NCBI RefSeq assembly: GCF_041435435.1
Contig: NZ_CP108494.1
Coordinates: forward strand, 4,002,501 to 4,066,500
DNA: 64,000 bases
Source of the DNA: Streptomyces sp. NBC_01241
GTDB lineage: Bacteria > Actinomycetota > Actinomycetes > Streptomycetales > Streptomycetaceae
Reading direction: 5' to 3'
A program made the position numbers and the translations under genes. Shown in pieces: positions 8,849-17,332 of this stretch (within the stretch, counting starts at the first letter, position 1; each line of letters opens with the position of its first letter). Below the pieces are notes generated by a model, which had not been told where the DNA came from, made no database searches, and saw only the letters and a list, made by a program, of their open reading frames with translations.

Positions 8849-9388
8849 TCAGGCGAGATCGAGGTCCGCCACCGTGTAGGCGTGGACATACGGGAGACCG
8901 GCCTCGGCGATGGCCGGAGCCGCACCCCGCTCCACGATCGTGGCGACGGCGACGACCTCGCCACCGGCCTCACGCACCGCTTCGACGGCCGTCAGCGGCG
9001 AACCGCCGGTCGTCGAGGTGTCCTCGACGACGAGACAGCGGCGGCCCTTCACGTCCGTGCCCTCGATACGGCGCTGCATCCCGTGCGCCTTCTGCGCCTT
9101 GCGGACGACGAACGCGTCCAGTTCCTGCCCGCGCGCGGCGGAGGCGTGCAGCATCGAGGTGGCGACCGGGTCGGCGCCCAGCGTCAGCCCGCCCACGCAG
9201 TCGTAGTCCAGTTCGGCGGTGGCGTCGAGCATGACCTGACCGACCATCGGAGCGGCCTTGCCGTCCAGCGTGATGCGGCGCAGGTCGATGTACCAGTCGG
9301 CCTCAAGACCCGAGGAGAGGGTCACTTTGCCGTGTACCACGGCCTTGTCCTTGATCTGCTGGAGCAGCTCAGCACGTACGTCAGTCAT
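8849..9388 (-). CDS. pyrE: Orotate phosphoribosyltransferase
   Basis: A 179-residue type I phosphoribosyltransferase that joins orotate to PRPP to give OMP in de novo pyrimidine synthesis. The PRPP-binding loop RCLVVEDTSTTGGSPL and the catalytic lysine segment VVRKAQKAHGMQRR are clear. Placement next to fbaA and away from the pyr operon is the usual Streptomyces arrangement. It is transcribed leftward and ends 25 bp before the parS palindrome. Confidence 0.96.
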   Translation of the reverse strand: MTDVRAELLQQIKDKAVVHGKVTLSSGLEADWYIDLRRITLDGKAAPMVGQVMLDATAELDYDCVGGLTLGADPVATSMLHASAARGQELDAFVVRKAQKAHGMQRRIEGTDVKGRRCLVVEDTSTTGGSPLTAVEAVREAGGEVVAVATIVERGAAPAIAEAGLPYVHAYTVADLDLA

Positions 9389-9518
9389 GGCTACGAGCTT
9401 AAGGCGCCCACTTCACGGCCCACGCCGACCGGTCTGACGGCTCCCGCCGGAGCACGCGGCCCGAGCCCGGGCCCACGCCCGGATCAGAGCCTGTGCCCGA
9501 ATCAGAGCCCCACTCGGA

Positions 9519-10316
9519 TCAGAGTCGGCGCCAGCTCCAGGTTGTCGCGATCTCCAGCGGTTCGATCGGGGTGACGTACTGGGGGGCGGTGTTCAGGCCG
9601 TTCGGCGGACCGGACTGCGGCTCCACGCAGACCGCCTCGGCCTGCTCGTCGTAGATCACGACCCATTCGGCCCGGCTCTTCACGGTCAGCTCCAGCTGTT
9701 CCGGCCAGGTGAGCGTCACGTCGACGCCGTCCGGCATCCCGAAGCAGTCGTCCCACGGGCCGGGCCGGGGCGCAATGCGGCGGCCGGTCGGCAGATGGTT
9801 CTCGCCCCGCTCCTCCTGCCAGGCCGCGTCGAAGGCCAGCTGTACGTCCTTGCCGCCGCCGAGATCGCGCAGGAACCAGGGGTGCCAGCCGGCCTGTGCC
9901 GGGAACGAATCCCCGTACGTCTCGACGCCGAAGGCGAGCGTGAGCGAGTCCTCGGCCAGTTCGACCGTCTGGGTCACCCGGCCCGGATAGGGCCAGGGAT
10001 CGGCGAGGTCGTAATAGAACGCGGCCTCCCGCTCGCCCACCCGGGCGGTGCTCCAGGCCGTGTCCCTGCCGGTGCCGTGGATGGCGTGCGGCGGGGCGTT
10101 CAGCGGCAGCCGGTGCGAGACGCCGCCGTTGCGGAAGAGCCCGTTCTCGGTGCGCCCGCACCACGGCACCATCGGGAAGCAGCCGTACCGCTCCCCCTGC
10201 CGCAGCAACTCGGTGCCACCGATCCGCAGGCTGCTGATGCGACAGCCGTTGTCGGGGCTCACGGTCAACTCTGCGTCGCCGACGGAAAGCCGGACGTCCT
10301 TCTCGCTGCTACTCAC
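9519..10316 (-). CDS. Aldose 1-epimerase family protein
   Basis: A 265-residue beta-sandwich mutarotase-like protein. It has the early PDNGCRISSLRIGGTELL strand pair, PMVPWCGRTENG (the sugar-phosphate-binding Arg), PPHAIHG with the catalytic-type His, and AGWHPWFLRDL, the second His region. The D-hexose-6-phosphate mutarotase / GalM-like superfamily includes sugar and sugar-phosphate epimerases; the substrate cannot be assigned. It is cytosolic and transcribed with the SRPBCC gene 22 bp upstream or separately. Confidence 0.85.
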   Translation of the reverse strand: MSSSEKDVRLSVGDAELTVSPDNGCRISSLRIGGTELLRQGERYGCFPMVPWCGRTENGLFRNGGVSHRLPLNAPPHAIHGTGRDTAWSTARVGEREAAFYYDLADPWPYPGRVTQTVELAEDSLTLAFGVETYGDSFPAQAGWHPWFLRDLGGGKDVQLAFDAAWQEERGENHLPTGRRIAPRPGPWDDCFGMPDGVDVTLTWPEQLELTVKSRAEWVVIYDEQAEAVCVEPQSGPPNGLNTAPQYVTPIEPLEIATTWSWRRL

Positions 10317-10338
10317 CCGACCGACATTACTGGCGCGG

Positions 10339-11367
10339 CTACCTCCGCCGCCTCAGCGCCCGGCTCACCACGACCGCCGACGCGAGCGCGAGCGCCGCGG
10401 CGGGAGCTACCCAGCGGAGTGCGGCGCCCGCGGTGGTCGAATCGGGTGACGGTACGGGCGCGTACCGGCCGCGCGGCGGCGCGTGGTCGACCTCCTCGGC
10501 GCTGCGGCCGATCATGGTCCGCCTGGCGTGCGCGGCCTCGGCCGGGGGGCCGTCGGGGACGGTGAACTCCACCGCTGCCTCGGGATCGAGCGACGGCGGG
10601 GGAACAGGGGCGTCGAAGACGGATCCCGTGCCCGGGGGCTTCTCACCGGCGGGCGCCTCGTCCGCGGCGGCGTCATCCGCACCGGAGTCGCCGGCATCGT
10701 CGACGGCGCCGGTGACATCGGTGGCGGCGTCGGCGAGGTCCGCGCCGGAGTCGTCGACGGCATCCGGAGCGGCGCCGCGGGCGCGGGCCACGCCGGTCGT
10801 GTCGGCCTCCTCGGCCGCCTCCTCGATGGCCTGTTCCACCGCGTCCCCGACGGACCGCTCGGCCTCGTCGAGAACCTCGCCCACCGCCTCACCACCCGTG
10901 GAGCCGTCCGCACCACCCTCCGCCAGCGTCTCCGTCACCAGCTGCTGTGCGAAGCGGTCCAGCAGGCGGCAGGCCGCCGCGAGCGCCGCCGCCGGGTCCA
11001 GGTCCAGGATGCGGCCCTCGCCGCTCGCCGTACCCGCGAACCCGATGGCCGTACCGCCGTCCTTCCGTGTCAGGCCGATCGTCAGGACCAGCTTCGCCGA
11101 ACCGGTCCCCCGGGCCTCGACGCCCTCGCCCGTCACCAGGATCCCGGCCCCGTCCGGACCGTCCTGCGGGGAAGCGGTGAACCGCAGCGCGCCGCGGTAC
11201 GTGATCGTGTGGCCGTCGACCCGGACCTTGAGCCGGCCGGACAGCGGGCCCGCGGACGCGTCGGCGTCCTGCTGGAGCCCCGGTACGCAGCGCGCGACGC
11301 GGGCGGGATCGCCCAGCGTCCGCCGAAGGGCCGGGACCGGAACCGGAACGAACACCTCATGCTCCAT
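10339..11367 (-). CDS. SRPBCC/CoxG-like protein with C-terminal membrane anchor
   Basis: 342 residues. Residues 1-150 resemble the CoxG branch of the START-like SRPBCC fold (MEHEVFVPVPVPALRRTLGD..., CVPGLQQ, strands ending in LDRFAQQLV). A long acidic, Ala-rich linker (about 155-290) of low complexity follows, then one hydrophobic helix (WVAPAAALALASAVVVS) and RALRRRR at the C-terminus, a tail-anchor arrangement with the SRPBCC domain in the cytoplasm. Members of this family bind hydrophobic ligands; some occur with CO dehydrogenase, but no such genes are nearby. Confidence 0.8.
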   Translation of the reverse strand: MEHEVFVPVPVPALRRTLGDPARVARCVPGLQQDADASAGPLSGRLKVRVDGHTITYRGALRFTASPQDGPDGAGILVTGEGVEARGTGSAKLVLTIGLTRKDGGTAIGFAGTASGEGRILDLDPAAALAAACRLLDRFAQQLVTETLAEGGADGSTGGEAVGEVLDEAERSVGDAVEQAIEEAAEEADTTGVARARGAAPDAVDDSGADLADAATDVTGAVDDAGDSGADDAAADEAPAGEKPPGTGSVFDAPVPPPSLDPEAAVEFTVPDGPPAEAAHARRTMIGRSAEEVDHAPPRGRYAPVPSPDSTTAGAALRWVAPAAALALASAVVVSRALRRRR

Positions 11368-11525
11368 GGAAACCGAGCCTACTCAGCCCCGGCCGTCCCG
11401 TCAGCGATTCCGCGTCGCGGGGCCGCCGGGCTCACGGCGTACGAGGCCCGGCCCACCGCCCCTCCCCGCACCCTTCCCGGCACACACCGAGCCCGGCCAA
11501 ACACCCCTCCCGCGCCGCGCTCGGT

Positions 11526-13127
11526 TCACCGCTCCTCCCAGTACCGCGGATGCACCAGCGTCGACGGCGGCAGCGGCCCGCGCGGCCGGGCGCTCTCCGC
11601 GTCCCGCCCCGCGCACACCAGCGAGGGCTGTGTCAGCGACCGCAGCTTCGGCACCCCGGGGCCGAGCCGGAGCGCGGGCGCCGTGCCCCGGCCGGCGAGG
11701 ACGAAGCCCCAGCCGTCCTCGGCCCGCGCCCGGTGCGTGGCCCGGTCGGGGCCGGCCGCGAAATCGGGGAGCCGGCCGCTGATCCGGTACGGGCGGGTGC
11801 GCAGGCCCGCCGCCCTCATCGACGCATCCACCGTCCAGTACGTACGCGGCCGGGTGACCGGCGGGCCCCCGTGCACCACCAGCCGGCCGCCCGGGGCGAG
11901 GGTCTCGGCGATCAGACCGTAGAACTCCGCCGAGTACAGCTTCGTGCTGTCGGAGATCCCCGGGTCGGGCAGATCGGAGATCACCACGTCGTACCTGCCG
12001 TGCGCCCCTCGCAGCCAGTTGAAGGCGTCCGCGTCGACGGCCGTCAGCCGCGGATCACGGAACGCGTGGGCGTTCAGCGCCGAGAGCGCGCGGTCGGTAC
12101 GGGCCAGCCGGGTGAGACCGGAGTCGAGCTCGACGAGGGTGACGCCGCGTACCTCCGGGTAGCGCAGCACCTCCCGTGCGGCCAGGCCGTCGCCGCCGCC
12201 CAGGATCAGGACGCGGGCGCGCGGCCCGCTCATCGCCGGATGCACCAGCGCCTCGTGGTAGCGGTACTCGTCGCGCCCGCTGACCCGCAGTCGCCCGTCC
12301 AGATACAGGTCGAGGGAGCCGCGGCCCGCCCCCGTCAGCACGACCTCCTGCACCCCGGTCTGCACCGCGACCCGCACCCCGTCCCCGTACACGGCACGCC
12401 GCGCCGCCCGCTCGAAGTCGTCGACCAGCGCGGTCGCGGTGGCGAGCACGGCGATCACCATGACGTTGACGAGGATCAGCAGCCACCGGGAGCGCGAGGT
12501 GAGGTCCCGCCGGAACACCCACAGCACCAGCGCCCCGCCCGCCGCCGCGTTGACCGTGCCGGTCAGCAGCGCCCCCGTGAGCTGGCCGAGCACCGGCAGC
12601 AGCAGGAAGGGGAATGCCAGCCCGCCGACCAGCGCGCCCACGTAGTCGGCGGCGAACAGATCCGCGACGGTCCCGCCCGCGTCCTGCCGGTCGACCCGCT
12701 GGATCAGCGTCATCAACAGGGGGATCTCCGCACCGATCAGGACGCCGATCGTGAGCGAGAACCCGACCAGGGCGAACCGCGACTCCCCGATCCAGGCGAA
12801 CGACGCGTACAGCACGATCGCCGAGGAACCGCCGACGAGTGCGAGCGCCGCCTCGATCAGCCCGAAACCGACCGCGGCACGGCTGCGTAAACGTTTCGCG
12901 AGGAGCGAGCCGACGCCCATCGCGAACACCATCACGGAGAGCACGACGGACGCCTGGGTGACCGAATCACCGATCAAGTAGGAAGCGAGCGCCACCAGTT
13001 CGAGCTCGTACACCAGACCGCAGGCGGCACAGACGAAGACAGCGGCCAGCACGAGACACCGGCCGGTCCTCGGCCGTACGGGAAGACACGCCGCGCCCCC
13101 TCGCAGCGACACCTGCTGGTCGATCAT
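11526..13127 (-). CDS. Membrane-fused spermidine synthase-like protein
   Basis: 533 residues. Residues 25-230 form about seven hydrophobic helices; the second part is a spermidine-synthase/methyltransferase-like Rossmann domain with VLILGGGDGLAAREVLR (nucleoside-binding loop), VTLVELDSGL and DVVISDLPDPG. Soluble aminopropyltransferases lack the membrane half; this fused form is widespread in actinobacteria, and its real substrate is unclear. Nothing else for polyamine metabolism is adjacent. The ATG at 13127 gives MIDQQVSLRGG. Confidence 0.85.
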   Translation of the reverse strand: MIDQQVSLRGGAACLPVRPRTGRCLVLAAVFVCAACGLVYELELVALASYLIGDSVTQASVVLSVMVFAMGVGSLLAKRLRSRAAVGFGLIEAALALVGGSSAIVLYASFAWIGESRFALVGFSLTIGVLIGAEIPLLMTLIQRVDRQDAGGTVADLFAADYVGALVGGLAFPFLLLPVLGQLTGALLTGTVNAAAGGALVLWVFRRDLTSRSRWLLILVNVMVIAVLATATALVDDFERAARRAVYGDGVRVAVQTGVQEVVLTGAGRGSLDLYLDGRLRVSGRDEYRYHEALVHPAMSGPRARVLILGGGDGLAAREVLRYPEVRGVTLVELDSGLTRLARTDRALSALNAHAFRDPRLTAVDADAFNWLRGAHGRYDVVISDLPDPGISDSTKLYSAEFYGLIAETLAPGGRLVVHGGPPVTRPRTYWTVDASMRAAGLRTRPYRISGRLPDFAAGPDRATHRARAEDGWGFVLAGRGTAPALRLGPGVPKLRSLTQPSLVCAGRDAESARPRGPLPPSTLVHPRYWEER

Positions 13128-13212
13128 GAGGCGAACGCTACGTCACAATAAGGTGGCCGCCTGTCACCCACAAGGATGTAAGTGGCGTACTCACCAGGGA
13201 GTTGGGTCCGTG

Positions 13213-13734
13213 TCAGTGTGCTGCCGCCGGAATCCGCATCCCCACTCGGGTACGCGTCACCACCAACTGCCCCTCCTGCGGATACGCATGCCAGGTGCGC
13301 CACCGCACCTGGCCCTCGGTCCGCTGGCCGAGCATGGCGGTGAAGGCGTGCGGGCTGCCGGGGAACGTCCCGGCGAGACCGTGGGGATGGTCGGCCACGA
13401 GCGCGAGGAGTTCCTGCGCGCGCCCGGCGAACGAGCCCGCCGAGAGCGTCTCGACGCGCGCCGCGAACTCGTACTCCCATTCACCGAGCCGTTTGGCGAC
13501 CCCGAGCGGCAGCGGTGTGCTGCTGCCGGGGATGCACGCGACGGTTTCGGAACAGGTACCCCGGTCCTCCTCCAGGAGGACCTGGTGGGAGGCGCCGAGC
13601 AGGCGCATCTGAAGCCGGGCACCCGCGAGATCGAGGTCGAGCACGGCCAGGGCGGGGAGCGGTTCGCGCCCCAGCGCCCAGGCCAGGTCGGCAGCACGGG
13701 TGTCGGAATAGGCCGTCTGGAGGGTCGTGAGCAT
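13213..13734 (-). CDS. DUF2617 family protein
   Basis: 173 residues starting MLTTLQTAYSDTRAADLAWALG and containing a beta-rich core (LAVLDLDLAGARLQMRLLGASHQV) and a C-terminal WRTWHAYPQEGQLVVTRTRV. I recognise the DUF2617 pattern; the function is unknown. The ATG at 13734 has GGAG seven bases upstream, and the frame further upstream is not protein-like. It lies 85 bp before the spermidine-synthase-like gene on the same strand, a pairing seen in related genomes as far as I recall. Confidence 0.85.
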   Translation of the reverse strand: MLTTLQTAYSDTRAADLAWALGREPLPALAVLDLDLAGARLQMRLLGASHQVLLEEDRGTCSETVACIPGSSTPLPLGVAKRLGEWEYEFAARVETLSAGSFAGRAQELLALVADHPHGLAGTFPGSPHAFTAMLGQRTEGQVRWRTWHAYPQEGQLVVTRTRVGMRIPAAAH

Positions 13735-13817
13735 GGGTCGGCTCCGCAAACAAGCGTGGACACATGGACAGTGGACGCCTCCGACGTGCTTGCACGCGGG
13801 AGGGGGGAAGCGCCCGA

Positions 13818-13943
13818 TCAGGTCCAACTGGGGTCCGAGGGCTGGATGTTCTCTCCATCGAGGGAATCACGAATAAGCCGCATCCACAGGGTTTTTACCC
13901 AACTTGCCGTGGTTTCCATCCCCTCGGGGGTCTCTCGGATCAT
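13818..13943 (-). CDS. Possible small protein, 41 aa
   Basis: The frame MIRETPEGMETTASWVKTLW... ends at 13818 and is less GC-rich at third positions than its neighbours. It remains open upstream to 14042, but that part covers the terminator at 13980-14011, so a start at 13943 or nearby is the only sensible one. The ribosome site is weak. It could be a real small acidic/amphipathic protein, or chance. No function can be suggested. Confidence 0.3.
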   Translation of the reverse strand: MIRETPEGMETTASWVKTLWMRLIRDSLDGENIQPSDPSWT

Positions 13944-13979
13944 CTGTTCACCGGCATCTCGCAAAACGCCCAACAAAAA

Positions 13980-14011
13980 GGTGTCCGGCGGGAGTTCACC
14001 CGCCGGACACC
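13980..14011 (-). terminator. Intrinsic terminator of the Gly/His/Cys-rich protein gene
   Basis: GGTGTCCGGCGGG (13980-13992) and CCCGCCGGACACC (13999-14011) form a perfect 13-bp stem with a 6-base loop. Reading leftward the stem is followed by CTTTTTG, a U-tract rare in this genome, giving a complete Rho-independent terminator. Confidence 0.85.
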
Positions 14012-14084
14012 TGTCGGGCACCGGACCGCGAGGGTCCGGCACCGGGCGAAGGACATCGCCCGGTCACGGACCAGCTGCCCCGTG

Positions 14085-14423
14085 TCAGCTGCCTCCGCCG
14101 CATCCGCCCCCGCCGCCGCACGACGAACCGCCACCGCACGAGGAGTGGCCGCCGCCGCACGAATGCCCCCCGGAGTGACCACCGGAGTGACCACCCGAGT
14201 GACCACCGGAGTGGCTGCTGCTGCCACCGCCGCAGGAGGAGCCACCGCCGCTGTCACCGCCCGCCCACCAGCTGCCGCCCGCGGCGCTGCCACCGCCCGC
14301 ACCCCGGCGCGCGCTCCGTCCGCGCGACTTCTTTCTGTTCCCGGCCCCCTTCACGAGCGAGACGATCAGTCCGATCACCGCCGCCGCGATCACCACTCCG
14401 ACAAAAGTCCCCACCGACCTCAC
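14085..14423 (-). CDS. Small membrane protein with Gly/Ser/His/Cys-rich tail
   Basis: 112 residues from a GTG at 14423 with GGAAGGA just upstream. It has one hydrophobic helix (VGTFVGVVIAAAVIGLIVSLV), a basic stretch (NRKKSRGRSARR), and a tail of about 65 residues of almost only G, S, H and C, with five tandem GGHS units and six Cys in the last 30 residues. The positive-inside rule puts the tail in the cytoplasm if the N-terminus is outside. The His/Cys density suggests metal binding, an inference only. It is divergent from the split aminotransferase gene. Confidence 0.75.
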   Translation of the reverse strand: MRSVGTFVGVVIAAAVIGLIVSLVKGAGNRKKSRGRSARRGAGGGSAAGGSWWAGGDSGGGSSCGGGSSSHSGGHSGGHSGGHSGGHSCGGGHSSCGGGSSCGGGGGCGGGS

Positions 14424-14551
14424 GTCCTTCCGTTCCCCCGAAAGAGGTCCTTCGCTTCCGTCTGCTCGGTCCGCTTCTTGCGTGAGTGGGGGATGCCCTC
14501 GCCCCCGCACGGCCAAAGCAGACTTGAGCAACTCCAGAGCTTCCGCGCAGG

Positions 14552-15355
14552 ATGGCGGCCATGACACAGGGACGACCGCTGCTCAACCGCCGCCTCGCAG
14601 AGTTCGGCACGACGATCTTCGCGGAGATGTCGGCGCTTGCCGTACGGACCGGCTCCATCAACCTCGGCCAGGGCTTCCCCGACACGGACGGCCCTCAGGA
14701 GATCCGCGAGGCCGCGATCCGTGCCCTGCGGGCCGGGCACGGCAATCAGTACCCGCCGGGCCCCGGCGTACCCGAACTGCGCACCGCGATCGCCGACCAC
14801 CAGCAACGGCGCTACGGGCTCGTCCATGACCCCGACACCGAGGTCCTGGTCACCGCGGGCGCCACCGAGGCCATCGCCGCGGCCCTGCTGGCCCTGCTGG
14901 AGCCCGGCGACGAGGTGATCGCCCTGGAGCCGTACTACGACTCGTACGCCGCCTGCATCGCCATGGCGGGCGGCAGCCGCGTCCCCGTCACCCTCCACCC
15001 CGACGCGGCCACCGGCACCTACCGCCTCGACCTCGACGAACTGCGCGCCGCCGTCACCCCCCGCACCCGGCTGATCCTGCTGAACAGCCCGCACAATCCC
15101 ACCGGCACCGTCCTCACCCGTGAGGAACTCGGCGCGATCGCCGCACTGGCCTGCGAGCGCGACCTCCTGGTCGTCACCGACGAGGTCTACGAACACCTGG
15201 TCCTCGAGGGCGAGCACCTCCCGCTCGCCGGCTTCCCCGGGATGCGCGAACGCACCGTCACCATCGGCTCGGCCGGCAAGACGTACTCCTTCACCGGCTG
15301 GAAGGTCGGCTGGGTCAATCCCCTTTCGCCTACCTATTGGACACTGGCCGCGTGA
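14552..15355 (+). pseudogene. dapC-type aminotransferase, 5' part, interrupted by the 14-kb island
   Basis: The first 255 codons of a class I/II PLP aminotransferase: INLGQGFPDTDGP, GNQYPPGPG, the SPHNPTGTV motif, VVTDEVYEHLV and the PLP lysine in IGSAGKTYSFTGWKVGW. At 15316-15317 the homology stops, and 12 unrelated codons lead to a stop at 15355. The C-terminal domain is missing here but present at 29395-29814, in register. The product would have the PLP lysine but not the small domain, and is presumably inactive. A second in-frame ATG is at 14561. Family: N-succinyl-LL-DAP or aspartate aminotransferases. Confidence 0.95.
15316..15317. other. attL: Left attachment junction (attL crossover dinucleotide CA)
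   Basis: Left of this point the sequence is the aminotransferase gene (GGCTGGGT); right of it is island DNA (ATCCCCTTT). Compared with the right junction (29394-29395), only the dinucleotide CA is common to both. Two shared bases is the overlap expected of a serine integrase. Confidence 0.8.
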
Positions 15356-15426
15356 GCGCCCGTTTGGGCATAGTCCAGGATGGCGCTCGAAGAATCGACG
15401 GATACCCGGGTGAGGATGGTAAAGAC

Positions 15427-16593
15427 ATGGGCGGCAGGCCGCTGCTGAACCGCAGGCTGGACGGGCTCGGGACGACGATCTTCGCGGAAATGTCGGCACT
15501 GGCGACAGCGACGGGCGCGATCAACCTGGGCCAGGGCTTCCCGGACACGGACGGCCCGGAGTCAGTACGCGAGGCCGCCGTACGAGCGCTGCGCGACGGC
15601 CGCGGCAACCAGTACCCGCCGGGCCCGGGCATCCCGGAGCTGCGTCAGGCGATCGCCGACCACCAGCGCCGCTTCTACGGCCTGAGCTTCGACCCGGACA
15701 CGGAGGTCCTGGTCACCGCAGGGGCGACGGAGGCGATCGCCGCGACCATGCTCGCCCTCCTCGAACCAGGAGACGAGGTCATCGCCTTCGAGCCCTTCTA
15801 CGACTCCTACGCTGCCTGCATCGCCATGGCGGGAGCGAAGCGCGTACCGCTCACCCTGCGCGCGCCGTCCTTCCGCCCGGACCTGGACGAGCTGCGGTCC
15901 AAGATCACCCCGCAGACCCGCCTCCTTCTCCTCAACACGCCTCACAACCCGACCGGGATGGTCCTCACCGCCGAAGAGCAGAGCGCCATCGCCGCACTCG
16001 CCATCGAGCACGACCTGCTGGTCGTCACCGACGAGGTGTACGAGCACCTTGTCTATGAGGGCACGCACCGCCCCATCGCGGCCCTGCCCGGCATGCGTGA
16101 GCGCACCGTCTCCATTTCGTCCGCCGGCAAGACCTTCTCGTTCACCGGATGGAAGGTTGGCTGGGTCACGGCGAACGGCCCGCTCGTCTCAGCGGTCCGG
16201 ACGGCCAAGCAGTACCTGACGTACGTCAGCGCGGGCCCCTTCCAGTACGCGATCGCCGAAGCGCTGCGCCTGCCGGACTCGTACTTTGACAGCTTCCGCA
16301 CCAACCTCCGTCGCAAGCGCAATCTGCTCGGCGACGGCCTGCGCGCGGCCGGGTTCGAGGTCTACCAACCCCAGGGCACTTACTTCATCACCACCGACAT
16401 CACCTCCTTCGGTGAGAAGGACGCCTACGCCTTCTGCCGCGCCCTCCCCGAACGCTGCGGCGTCGTCGCCATCCCCAACTCCGTTTTCTACGACGACCTC
16501 GACGCCGGCCGCAGCCAGGTCCGCTTCACCTTCTGCAAGAGGGACGACGTCCTCCAGGAGGCAGCCAGTCGGCTGCGGCGCCTGGCGTCTTGA
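15427..16593 (+). CDS. Intact dapC-type aminotransferase carried by the island
   Basis: A 388-residue class I/II PLP aminotransferase, full length. It has LGQGFPDTDGPE, TPHNPTGMVLT, VVTDEVYEHLVYEG, the Schiff-base lysine in SISSAGKTFSFTGWKVGW, and a complete C-terminal domain ending in VRFTFCKRDDVLQEAASRLRRL (Arg binding the substrate carboxylate). It is very similar along its length to the two pieces of the split host gene but clearly a diverged homologue. The ATG at 15427 follows GAGGATGG; the start lies only 110 bp inside the island. It most likely supplies the aminotransferase activity lost by the insertion. Confidence 0.95.
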   Translation: MGGRPLLNRRLDGLGTTIFAEMSALATATGAINLGQGFPDTDGPESVREAAVRALRDGRGNQYPPGPGIPELRQAIADHQRRFYGLSFDPDTEVLVTAGATEAIAATMLALLEPGDEVIAFEPFYDSYAACIAMAGAKRVPLTLRAPSFRPDLDELRSKITPQTRLLLLNTPHNPTGMVLTAEEQSAIAALAIEHDLLVVTDEVYEHLVYEGTHRPIAALPGMRERTVSISSAGKTFSFTGWKVGWVTANGPLVSAVRTAKQYLTYVSAGPFQYAIAEALRLPDSYFDSFRTNLRRKRNLLGDGLRAAGFEVYQPQGTYFITTDITSFGEKDAYAFCRALPERCGVVAIPNSVFYDDLDAGRSQVRFTFCKRDDVLQEAASRLRRLAS

Positions 16594-17033
16594 ACCCGCG
16601 TCCCCTTCATCCCGAATGAAGTACGGACCCCAACCTGACCAGGGGCTTTACGTGCATCCCGGCCCGGCGCGGTCCCGAGCCGCCTGCGCCATTCGGCACC
16701 GGTCCCCACGAGAGGAGGGACCGGTGGCGACTGGCGCGGCGTCGTTTTCCGGACGCGCCGGGGCGGGCGGCGCGGAGGAGTCCGGGGGGCGAAGGGCCGG
16801 GTGCCGGGGAGCTGTTGACCATGGCGATCAGGACGGCGATCCCGGCGATGGTGAGGACACAGCCCGCGATGATCAGGGTGCGCTGAGTAGGCCGAGCTCC
16901 TCCGCAGTAATGTCTCCGCGTCGGCGAGGCCACGCTGCGCGAGCTGTTGGACGCCTGACCGACCGAACGCCCGGCCCGGCGCGTATGCCGTACCCGGCTC
17001 CTACACCGGTCACAGGCCGAGCGGACTCTCCCC
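16594..17033. other. 440-bp degenerate tract, no intact gene
   Basis: No frame here looks complete. Two fragments stand out: on the minus strand (about 16885-16790) a membrane helix LIIAGCVLTIAGIAVLIAMV followed by a Pro-rich stretch, the N-terminus of some membrane protein whose downstream part is lost; on the plus strand a tail TLRELLDA ending in TGA at 16960. Both look like remnants of genes lost during island decay. Confidence 0.5.
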
Positions 17034-17332
17034 TCCACTGCCCCGGACAAGGCGTCGCCGCATATCCCGGCGCACCGGCGCACATCCAGGGGCGGACAGG
17101 TCCGCTGTCTCACAGGCCTGTCACAACTTAACGGCACACCGAACCACTTCCGGATCGGACGCGTAATCACCAGTGACACATTTATGCCGCACCTCCTGAG
17201 GAAATTCATGACGCGCAGATGGCCGCTCATCACCACGATCACCGTATTGACCATCGCGCTGGCCTTCGTCGTCGTCCAACTGGTGCGCGGCCAGGACTCC
17301 GGGAAGGAACAGGCCGGGGCGAAACCGGGTGG
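17034..17332 (+). repeat. Direct repeat copy 1: promoter plus membrane-anchor cassette
   Basis: 299 bp almost identical to 18987-19281; the only length difference is a 4-bp indel just before the coding start. It covers about 170 bp of upstream DNA and the first 41 codons of the B-lectin protein, so promoter, leader and N-terminal anchor were copied as a unit. Confidence 0.95.

Noticed and set aside
15316..15317. Identification of the 14-kb island as a TG1-type phage insertion
   Set aside because: TG1 is recalled to integrate in a dapC-type gene, but its core is a TT further upstream; here the crossover is CA and no phage genes are present.
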